Below, one piece after another: positions 4,334 through 10,242 of a DNA stretch of 11,096 bases (positions are counted from its first letter, which is position 1; every line of letters starts with the position of its first letter). The stretch is taken from contig JAUYGA010000226.1 in the NCBI GenBank assembly GCA_030690755.1, forward strand, positions 1 through 11,096, read 5' to 3'. The position numbers and the translations under genes were made by a program. Under the pieces are notes generated by a model. That model worked only from the letters and a program-made list of their open reading frames with translations, had not been told where the DNA came from and did not search any database. The stretch is from Nanobdellota archaeon (GTDB taxonomy: Archaea > Nanobdellota > Nanobdellia > Woesearchaeales > JAUYGA01).

Positions 4334-6526
4334 ATGTGCGGAATAATCGGGATATTCAATGAAAAAGAAGGAACTGCAAAGAAAAAGATAATTAAGGGCC
4401 TGAAAGCAATAGAGAATCGCGGCAGAGACGGATTTGGCCTGAGCAATGGTTCATGGACTGAATTTTCAAAAGAATTAAATAAACTTAGCAAAGGCGATGA
4501 AGATAAAAACTTGATTGGACATGCGCTCCATTCTGTTGTAAATTTTATCCCACAACCAATATTGGGAGAAGAAAAAAACAGATCAATTGTTGCAAACTGC
4601 GAAATCTATAACTGGAAAGAGCTAAACCAAAGATATGGCCTTGATGCGCAAAATGATTCACAGCTAATAATCAAACTCATTGAGAAAAAAGGCATCCAAA
4701 ACGTAAGAGAGACAATAGAAGAGCTTGACGGAGACTTTGCATTCGCTTACTGGAATGAAAACAATGTTTATCTTGCAAGAGACATTGTTGGCGTAAAACC
4801 CTTATGGTTCTGTCTTGATTCTGAAAACAACAATTTTGCATTTGCATCTGAAAAAAAAGCGCTGAAAGAGATGGGTTTTCAAACTGAAAAGATTGAAGAG
4901 CTAAATCCGAGAGAAATAATCCATTATTCCATCCAGAAAAATAAGATAGAAAAAATAAAAAGAGATTTCTTCTCAATAAAACCAGAGATAACAAAAAATG
5001 AATTTCTAATAAAAAGAGAAACAAAAGAACTTCTAATTGAGGCAATAAGAAAAAGGCTTCCGCAAGGTAAGTTTGGCATACTGTTCTCCGGAGGTATAGA
5101 CTCGACATTTATCGCATATGTCTGCAAATTCATCCTGAAAAGAGAGGATTTCATCTGTTACACTGCAGCCTTCGGGCCAGATAATGAAAAAGATTCTGAA
5201 GAGGCAGAAGACCTAAGATTTGCGCAGAAAGCTTCAAAAGAATATAAATTCAAACTAAAAGTAAAAAAGATAAACCTTGATGAGACAGAAAAATGCATCA
5301 GAAAAATAATTCCTTTAATAGAGGACAATAATGTAGTTAAGGTTGGAGTTGCGCTTCCATTCTTTGTTGCATGCGAAGAGACAAGAAAAGACAACATCAA
5401 AGTCATATTCTCAGGATTAGGATCAGAAGAGATATTTGCAGGATACGAACGCCACAAAAACTCAATCGATGTGAACAAGGAATGCCAATCAGGAATCCTT
5501 AAGTTGTATGAAAGAGACACTTACAGAGATGACGTAATCACCATGAACAACAATCTGGAATTAAGAGTGCCTTTCATGGACAAACAACTAATAGCCTACG
5601 CGCTGAAAATTCCTGCAAAATACAAGCTGAATGAGGAGAATGAGAACGCAGTTGAAAACAAGATAATCCTGAGAAGAATATCTGAAGAAATAGGCATGAA
5701 AAAAGAGTTCTATGAAAGAAAAAAGAAAGCAGCGCAATATGGAAGCAGGTTTGATAAAGCGCTAGAAAAACTGGCCAAAAAGAACAAATTCAAGCTAAAA
5801 TCAGATTATCTCAAACAATTCTATGATGAAGGAAACACTGAACTTGGTGTGTTATTCAGCTCTGGAAAAGACAGCTGCTTTGCAATGTGGACAATGATGA
5901 AACAGAACTATAAGATAAAATGTCTGATAACAATAGAAAGCAAAAATCCTGATTCATACATGTTCCATACGCCAAACATACAGCTCGCAAAAAAACAAGC
6001 CGAGGCAATGGACATACCTATACTTACAATAGAAACACAAGGAGAAAAAGAAAAAGAGCTCTATGATTTAGATATTGCGATGAAAGAGGCAATAAAAAAA
6101 TACAACATTAAAGGAATTGTCACAGGAGCATTATTCTCAAATTACCAAAGGGAAAGGATAGAAAAATTATGCGATAAAAACAGCCTGAAAATATTCTCGC
6201 CATTATGGCACATGGACCAAGAGAAAGAGATGAGATCCCTGCTGAAAGCAGATTTTGAATTCATATTAAGCAGCGTGGCAGCAGAAGGCCTTGACAAAAA
6301 ATGGCTCGGCAGGAAAATAACTGAAAAAGATGTCGACAAACTTGTTGAACTGAACAAGAAAACCGGAATAAACATCGCTTTTGAAGGCGGAGAAGCCGAA
6401 TCTTTAGTTCTTGATGCGCCTATGTTTAAAAAGAAATTGAAGATTCTTGAATCTGAAATAATTATGGAAAACCAGAATACTGGCAGGTTCATTGTAAAAA
6501 AAGCTGAACTTGTTGATAAACAATAA
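4334..6526 (+). CDS. Fusion: asparagine-synthetase-like protein plus diphthine-ammonia ligase (Dph6)
   Basis: A 730-residue fusion of three domains. Residues 1-200 form an Ntn-type class II glutaminase (MCGIIGIF with nucleophile C2 after Met removal, NRGRDG at 28-33, NCEIYN at 88-93, ARDIVGVKPL). Residues 210-490 form an AsnB-type PP-loop synthetase domain (SGGIDS at 252-257, SGLGSEEIFAGYERH from 360, LELRVPFMD, AAQYGS at 466-471). Residues 503-730 form a complete Dph6 ATP-pyrophosphatase (SSGKDS at 509-514, SPLWHMDQEKE, GGEAESLVLDAP from 685). Dph6 amidates diphthine on elongation factor 2 using ATP and ammonia. The start at 4334 is set by the catalytic Cys2 and by the TATA box. The glutaminase could supply ammonia to either synthetase domain. 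Both domain identities are strong; which reactions the N-terminal half performs is open. Confidence 0.85.
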   Translation: MCGIIGIFNEKEGTAKKKIIKGLKAIENRGRDGFGLSNGSWTEFSKELNKLSKGDEDKNLIGHALHSVVNFIPQPILGEEKNRSIVANCEIYNWKELNQRYGLDAQNDSQLIIKLIEKKGIQNVRETIEELDGDFAFAYWNENNVYLARDIVGVKPLWFCLDSENNNFAFASEKKALKEMGFQTEKIEELNPREIIHYSIQKNKIEKIKRDFFSIKPEITKNEFLIKRETKELLIEAIRKRLPQGKFGILFSGGIDSTFIAYVCKFILKREDFICYTAAFGPDNEKDSEEAEDLRFAQKASKEYKFKLKVKKINLDETEKCIRKIIPLIEDNNVVKVGVALPFFVACEETRKDNIKVIFSGLGSEEIFAGYERHKNSIDVNKECQSGILKLYERDTYRDDVITMNNNLELRVPFMDKQLIAYALKIPAKYKLNEENENAVENKIILRRISEEIGMKKEFYERKKKAAQYGSRFDKALEKLAKKNKFKLKSDYLKQFYDEGNTELGVLFSSGKDSCFAMWTMMKQNYKIKCLITIESKNPDSYMFHTPNIQLAKKQAEAMDIPILTIETQGEKEKELYDLDIAMKEAIKKYNIKGIVTGALFSNYQRERIEKLCDKNSLKIFSPLWHMDQEKEMRSLLKADFEFILSSVAAEGLDKKWLGRKITEKDVDKLVELNKKTGINIAFEGGEAESLVLDAPMFKKKLKILESEIIMENQNTGRFIVKKAELVDKQ

Positions 6527-6562
6527 TTCACATGAACTTTAATCAAATCTTACGGCAAAATC

Positions 6563-7189
6563 TTATTTAATGTGTCTTTCAGAAATCCCATCCAAAAATC
6601 CATCGACATCAAAAGAACCATCTGCATTTCTCCCTAGAACAGACAATCTTTCTGAAGCAGCAACCTTCGCATCAAGATCATGGATATCTAATCTTTTTGA
6701 ATTATGCGATTTTAAAAGAGAAGGCCATCCACTTTCAGAAAGTTCATACAACGAATCTGAAATAGCTGTGCCGAATTTTTTTGTGTGAACCAAGTTTATC
6801 AGACCATCCGAAGAACCATTCTTGCGCAGCATTATCTTGATTTTACCCTTAAAACCAAAATAACAATCAAGACCAGTCATATCGGATTCAAAGGAATCTT
6901 CTTTAATTTGTCTTTCAGTGCCATTGAGAATACCTAATCTTCGCGGGATGGATGACAAATCTTTATACAAAGGAACCAAAAGCCGGTTATCTTTCAAAAG
7001 AACACTTAATTTAGCGCCTTCGCTTTCTCCATCAAAAACCCTGTTTGCCAGATATTGGTTGCCATGATTAGCCAGCAGCTCAACACTGTAATTCATGTCA
7101 AAAATCTCCCTAAACACAGGGCTTCTGTTGTAACAAAAAGATAGCTTACTGAAAAAAGCATACGCTTCGTCATGATCTAATGATTTCAT
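6563..7189 (-). CDS. Hypothetical protein, 208 residues
   Basis: I do not recognise this protein. It is soluble, with no signal peptide or membrane segment. The N-terminal 35 residues look helical (EAYAFFSKLSFCYNRS), the middle alternates strands and loops (AKLSVLLKDNRLLVPLYKD, GLDCYFGFKGKIKIMLRKNG), and the C-terminus is charged and helical. A DVDGFLDG stretch near residue 193 resembles an acidic loop but is not a complete EF-hand. GAGG lies 5 bases before the ATG, with a minus-strand TATA box 48 bases upstream. The gene is divergent from the sigma-like gene, sharing a 185-base control region, and convergent with the AsnB-Dph6 fusion, 36 bases away. A functional link with the sigma-like protein is possible but unsupported beyond position. 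Confidence 0.7.
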   Translation of the reverse strand: MKSLDHDEAYAFFSKLSFCYNRSPVFREIFDMNYSVELLANHGNQYLANRVFDGESEGAKLSVLLKDNRLLVPLYKDLSSIPRRLGILNGTERQIKEDSFESDMTGLDCYFGFKGKIKIMLRKNGSSDGLINLVHTKKFGTAISDSLYELSESGWPSLLKSHNSKRLDIHDLDAKVAASERLSVLGRNADGSFDVDGFLDGISERHIK

Positions 7190-7194
7190 TTTTG

Positions 7195-7198
7195 CCTC
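7195..7198 (-). promoter_or_regulatory. Ribosome binding site for the 208-residue hypothetical gene
   Basis: GAGG on the minus strand lies 5 bases before the ATG at 7189, within the predicted short leader. It supports this start. Confidence 0.5.
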
Positions 7199-7233
7199 AA
7201 CTGTTCAATGTTATGATTGGATTTAATTCTGAG

Positions 7234-7241
7234 TTTTATAA
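7234..7241 (-). promoter_or_regulatory. TATA box for the 208-residue hypothetical gene
   Basis: TTATAAAA on the minus strand would place the transcription start near 7211, giving a leader of about 22 bases that contains the GAGG site. Confidence 0.45.
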
Positions 7242-7290
7242 CCTCTAAGAAGTCTATCCCTTTTGATGTTAATACAATATTGAGACCCAG

Positions 7291-7298
7291 TTTATAAA
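7291..7298. promoter_or_regulatory. Second, symmetric TATA box in the divergent region
   Basis: TTTATAAA is its own reverse complement, so it could serve either direction. It lies 54 bases upstream of the sigma-like gene's own TATA box and 93 bases upstream of the divergent start codon at 7189. It may give an alternative, longer-leader transcript. Confidence 0.4.
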
Positions 7299-7344
7299 TC
7301 TTTCTAAATTTTTACTACTTAAGAGATGCAACAAAACCGAAAGG

Positions 7345-7352
7345 TTTATAAA
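7345..7352 (+). promoter_or_regulatory. TATA box and BRE for the sigma-like gene
   Basis: TTTATAAA with CCGAAAGG immediately upstream (BRE-like) is centred 26 bases before ATG at 7375. This is a textbook archaeal TBP/TFB promoter for a leaderless mRNA, and no SD is present. It shows the gene is set up for transcription by the archaeal basal machinery. Confidence 0.75.
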
Positions 7353-7374
7353 ATTCTGTCCACAAGAAACATGC

Positions 7375-8097
7375 ATGGCCCTTGAAAACACACTAATAAA
7401 AACACCTCTAGACAATGCAATTGCATATTTTGAAAGTATAAGACAGATTGAAGGAATAACTGGAAATCTAACTCCTAACGAAGAATATGAACTTGGCATG
7501 AGAATTAAAGAAGATAATAACCAAGAAGCCAAAGATAAACTCATTCTGGCATACATACCCTTAGTTACAAAAGTCATACGAGACCTAAAAGCGCTAGGCA
7601 ATGAGAACATAGAGGATTTAATGCATGAAGGGATTATCGGACTAATAGAATGCGCAAATAAATACGACCCTGAAAGAACAACAAGCTTCGGAAAATATGC
7701 TAAGTTCAGAGTAAAAGGCAGCATACTTAACTGCTTAGAAAAAGATTCAAAAGAAAAAAAACATAGACATGTTCCTCTTGAAGATGAAAATCTTGAACAA
7801 TTGTATAATCAGGCAGACAAGACAGATATTGCAGACATTGACCTAAAAGTTGTTGATCTTGTCGAATATAGAGCAATTAAGAAAGTCATGTTAAGATTAA
7901 ACGAAGCAGAAAGAGATATTATTGAAAAAGCGATAGAACAATATATTCCACTTACAGAAATCGCAAAAGAAAGAGGATGCGGAGTGAGCTGGGTAAGCCG
8001 CTTGAGAGACAGAGGAGTGCAGCAAATAAGGCAAAAAATACTGCTTGATGAAGAAAACGAAAACTACAAATTAGAGCTAACAAGCGCGCGTATTTAA
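7375..8097 (+). CDS. Bacterial-type sigma-70-family protein
   Basis: A 240-residue protein with sigma-70-family architecture. Region 1.2-like sequence spans about 13-50 (AIAYFESIRQIEGITGNLTPNEEYELGMRIKED). Region 2 spans about 52-122: AKDKLILAYIPLV (2.1), DLMHEGIIGLIECANKYDPER (2.2) and SFGKYAKFRVKGSILNCL (2.3-2.4). A short linker follows, then region 4 at about 160-225 with the HTH LTEIAKERGCGVSWVSRLRDRG. The YAKFRVKGSIL pattern resembles group 3 (FliA/SigB-like) rather than housekeeping sigma, which has YATWW. Region 3 is much reduced. At sigma-70 core-contact positions (E. coli D403, Q406, E407, N409) this protein has D81, H84, E85 and I87. The gene is preceded by an archaeal promoter and converges on rps7. 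It may bind the archaeal polymerase clamp or act as a stand-alone DNA-binding regulator. Confidence 0.85.
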   Translation: MALENTLIKTPLDNAIAYFESIRQIEGITGNLTPNEEYELGMRIKEDNNQEAKDKLILAYIPLVTKVIRDLKALGNENIEDLMHEGIIGLIECANKYDPERTTSFGKYAKFRVKGSILNCLEKDSKEKKHRHVPLEDENLEQLYNQADKTDIADIDLKVVDLVEYRAIKKVMLRLNEAERDIIEKAIEQYIPLTEIAKERGCGVSWVSRLRDRGVQQIRQKILLDEENENYKLELTSARI

Positions 8098-8111
8098 AGT
8101 AAAACTTATTT

Positions 8112-8142
8112 AAAAAGAAATAAAAAAACATAAGGAAAAAAA
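8112..8142 (-). terminator. T-rich terminator of the ribosomal protein cluster
   Basis: On the minus strand, just after the rps7 stop, the sequence runs TTTTTTT (8142-8136), then TTTTTTT (8128-8122), then TTTTT (8116-8112) with no stem. Repeated T-runs are the usual archaeal termination signal. They lie in the 55-base convergent gap with the sigma-like gene. Confidence 0.6.
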
Positions 8143-8152
8143 TATCAAATAT

Positions 8153-8752
8153 TTATCTGCTGGAATCAGCCTGTCTCTCTAATTCCTGTTTCTTTGCTAC
8201 AGCAGCAGAGTTTGAACTCAAACCATAAGCATTTATTATCTCATCTGCTAATGCGTCTTCTATGCTTTTCTTTGAATTAAAAGATTTTGAATAAGCGCCC
8301 TGAGTCATCTGCCTTAAAGCGAAATCAACCCTTCTTTGAGGAGCGCATTCAACAGACTTAGGATATCTAGCTCCGCCATACTCTATTGAGATGATTTCTT
8401 CTCTAGGAGCGGCATTTTCCAAAGCCTTGACAAAAACCTCAATAGGATTCTTTTTTGTCCTTTTTTCGATTATTTTGAAAGTATTCTCCACAATGTCATA
8501 AGTGGTATGACCTTTTCCAGTCTGTTTATAAGAAGTAATCTTGTGCTTTTTTGCCCTGTGGCCTGTGACCATCATCTTGTTTATCAGGCGCTCAACAATG
8601 AATGTCTTTGATTTATGGAACTTATTGCCTGCATACCTTGCTCCTGTTTTTGGAACAATTCTTGGATCTAAGCAAATGTATCTCTCCAAACCAAGATCTG
8701 CTACTTTTATCCCTTCTACCGACCACAAATTGAATACTTTTATTTCAACCAT
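8153..8752 (-). CDS. rps7: Ribosomal protein uS7
   Basis: Small-subunit ribosomal protein S7, which nucleates assembly of the 16S 3' head domain and lies near the E site. The 199-residue length suits archaeal S7, which has an N-terminal extension compared with bacteria. Conserved stretches include KTFIVERLINKMM, NPIEVFVKALENAAPREE, GGARYPKSVECAPQRRVD and ALADEIINAYG. The C-terminus ends QADSSR, shorter and more polar than the usual KKDELER-x-AK-type tail. It lies 21 bases after rps12 and is almost certainly co-transcribed; GTGAT 3 bases before the ATG is a weak SD match. In many archaea elongation factor genes follow S7, but here the cluster ends. Confidence 0.95.
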   Translation of the reverse strand: MVEIKVFNLWSVEGIKVADLGLERYICLDPRIVPKTGARYAGNKFHKSKTFIVERLINKMMVTGHRAKKHKITSYKQTGKGHTTYDIVENTFKIIEKRTKKNPIEVFVKALENAAPREEIISIEYGGARYPKSVECAPQRRVDFALRQMTQGAYSKSFNSKKSIEDALADEIINAYGLSSNSAAVAKKQELERQADSSR

Positions 8753-8773
8753 TTTATCACGTTTATTATTAAT

Positions 8774-9211
8774 TTATTTTCTTGCTTTCTCTACTTTTCC
8801 CCGAAGTAATGCATCAAGGGACTGATCATTAACTTTGATTACACGCCATCTTACGCCAGGAATATCTCCTTTAGCTCTGCCCATCTTACCGCCGATGCAC
8901 TCAATGATTACTTCATCGTGTTCATCAACAAGCTTTGTTGCGCCATCTCCTGGAAGAAATGCTGTTACTTGTTTTCCATTCTTAGTAAGCTGGATTCTTG
9001 CGCATTTTCTCATAGCAGAGTTAGGCTGCTTAGCTTCAAGCTGGACTTTTTCTAAAACAATACCTTTTGCCTGCGATGCGCCTGCCAATGGGTCTACTTT
9101 TGCCTTAAGCTTAAGAACTTTCTTAACATAATTTGAATCTGCCCATCTTGCTGCCTTTCTTCTTCTGAGCAAAGATTTTCCTGCATTAATTCCTGATGAC
9201 TTATTCGACAT
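8774..9211 (-). CDS. rps12: Ribosomal protein uS12
   Basis: Small-subunit ribosomal protein S12, at the decoding centre. The 145-residue length is typical of archaea. The hallmark KQPNSAMRKCARIQL lies at residues 61-75, FLPGDG at 85-90 and the conserved loop GDIPGVRW at 115-122. The positions linked to streptomycin response in bacteria fall in these two loops. The basic N-terminus (GKSLLRRRKAARWAD) fits the archaeal/eukaryotic S23 form. GAGG 8 bases before the ATG is the likely SD. It lies 83 bases after nusA and 21 bases before rps7. Confidence 0.95.
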   Translation of the reverse strand: MSNKSSGINAGKSLLRRRKAARWADSNYVKKVLKLKAKVDPLAGASQAKGIVLEKVQLEAKQPNSAMRKCARIQLTKNGKQVTAFLPGDGATKLVDEHDEVIIECIGGKMGRAKGDIPGVRWRVIKVNDQSLDALLRGKVEKARK

Positions 9212-9219
9212 AGTTATTT

Positions 9220-9223
9220 CCTC
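9220..9223 (-). promoter_or_regulatory. Ribosome binding site for rps12
   Basis: GAGG within GTGAGGAAA on the minus strand lies 8 bases before the ATG at 9211, supporting that start. Confidence 0.5.
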
Positions 9224-9294
9224 ACATTGATTTTTAGTTTTTTATTTTTTTGTTTTTGATGATTTGCGTTTTTGTTTTAATTGATACGCACGAT

Positions 9295-9714
9295 TCATGT
9301 GCTGACTCTTATATTCTCAACGTCAAAATATCTTCGCACGACATCTTTCAAAAAATTTAAATTTTTTGCATCTCTGCCAATCAAAAGACCGTTAGTCTTC
9401 CTGTCCTGGCCAATAATTGTGACTATTTTATTTTCCTCTCTTATCTCTCTGACCGAAAGAGGATAAACAAAATTCTCGATGAACCGCTTAAGGTCAGCGT
9501 TAAACTCGACTATTTTAATCTTTCTGTTAAAAGCATGCTCGAGCTTTCGGACATTTATGCCTTGTTTTCCAACAGCTTTTCCTATCTGGTTTTCCTCAAC
9601 AATAAACAAAAGCAGCTCATCTGAATCTATCGCATCTTTAAGCTGCGCATTAGTTGTTGCCCCAAATATGGACATTATCCTTATCAGGTTCAAATCGTAT
9701 TTTTTCCGTTCCAT
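9295..9714 (-). CDS. nusA: NusA-family transcription factor, KH domains only
   Basis: Archaeal NusA, an RNA-binding elongation/termination factor. At 139 residues it has only the two KH domains and lacks the N-terminal polymerase-binding and S1 domains of bacterial NusA, as is normal for archaea. KH1 spans about 25-75 with IGKAVGKQGINV (GKQG loop at 49-52). KH2 spans about 98-135 with LLIGRDAKNLNFL, whose G-R-D-A loop is slightly degenerate compared with a standard GxxG. Position between rpl30e and rps12 is the conserved archaeal order. No SD is seen before the ATG. A hairpin with a T-tract lies 20-40 bases upstream, so this gene may be uncoupled from rpl30e or controlled at that point. Confidence 0.9.
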   Translation of the reverse strand: MERKKYDLNLIRIMSIFGATTNAQLKDAIDSDELLLFIVEENQIGKAVGKQGINVRKLEHAFNRKIKIVEFNADLKRFIENFVYPLSVREIREENKIVTIIGQDRKTNGLLIGRDAKNLNFLKDVVRRYFDVENIRVST

Positions 9715-9731
9715 GTTAAATCAAAGGAAAT

Positions 9732-9754
9732 AAAAATGTGAACACCTATCACAT
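9732..9754 (-). terminator. Hairpin with T-tract between rpl30e and nusA
   Basis: On the minus strand ATGTGA, the loop TAGGTGT, and TCACAT form a 6-bp stem followed directly by TTTT-A-TTT. It begins 58 bases after the rpl30e stop and ends about 20 bases before the nusA start. It could attenuate read-through, act as an operator, or overlap a weak nusA promoter. Confidence 0.35.
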
Positions 9755-9811
9755 ATCCGCATATCAAGCGCGAGTGTAAGCGCCTTTAAAACTAACACCA
9801 CTAAACTAATA

Positions 9812-10090
9812 TTACTGCTTCTCAGCTTCTTTTCTTATGGAAACCACTGATATTGAAAATGGTTTTTTGCATGTTATGCCAAGTTCTGTATTAGGCAAAG
9901 ACAAATCTGTGACTAGAACCTTTCCAACACCGCATAAATGATGTATGTCTTCTTTAGCCTCTTCAGGGCAGTTCTCGCTAAGGAAAACCTGTGAGACTTT
10001 CCCATACTTTACCATTTTAATAGTCTCCTTTGTACCAATTACAAGCTTTTTTTCTTCCATTGCTTTTTTTATTTGCGCTACTGAATCCAT
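9812..10090 (-). CDS. rpl30e: Ribosomal protein eL30
   Basis: Large-subunit ribosomal protein L30e, of the L7Ae/L30e/S12e K-turn-binding family, found in archaea and eukaryotes but not bacteria. At 92 residues it is close to the usual size of about 100. Family features are KLVIGTKETIKMVKYGKVSQVFLSENCP-like sequence at residues 15-42 (glycine turn, then the basic helix), the conserved central CPEEAKEDIHHLC, and ELGITCKKPFSISVVSI near the C-terminus. AAGGT lies 7 bases before the ATG. It follows rpoA2 by 152 bases of very A-rich leader, so a promoter of its own is likely (ATATAAG near -24), although the order matches the conserved archaeal cluster. Confidence 0.93.
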   Translation of the reverse strand: MDSVAQIKKAMEEKKLVIGTKETIKMVKYGKVSQVFLSENCPEEAKEDIHHLCGVGKVLVTDLSLPNTELGITCKKPFSISVVSIRKEAEKQ

Positions 10091-10097
10091 ATTGACT

Positions 10098-10102
10098 ACC
10101 TT
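10098..10102 (-). promoter_or_regulatory. Ribosome binding site for rpl30e
   Basis: AAGGT on the minus strand lies 7 bases before the ATG at 10090 and matches part of the archaeal SD consensus. Confidence 0.5.
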
Positions 10103-10242
10103 CTGTGTATCTTATATTTTGTATATCTTGTATTATCTATTTTTATTTTTGATTGATTATCAATGTCTGGATTTTTTATTATGTTTTATTGATGTTTTTT
10201 GCCTTTATTTATTAAACTTGGTTTTTATCAAAACTTAAAAAC

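Noticed and set aside
4677..5520. Minus-strand frames inside the AsnB-Dph6 gene
   Set aside because: They lie opposite conserved catalytic motifs and show leucine/serine/phenylalanine-rich antisense composition.
8541..8825. Long plus-strand frames opposite rps7, rps12 and nusA
   Set aside because: They are antisense shadows of strongly conserved ribosomal and NusA genes, without promoters.
10152..10164. 13-bp palindrome ATTGATTATCAAT before rpl30e
   Set aside because: It is short and AT-rich in a very AT-rich leader, so chance is a sufficient explanation.
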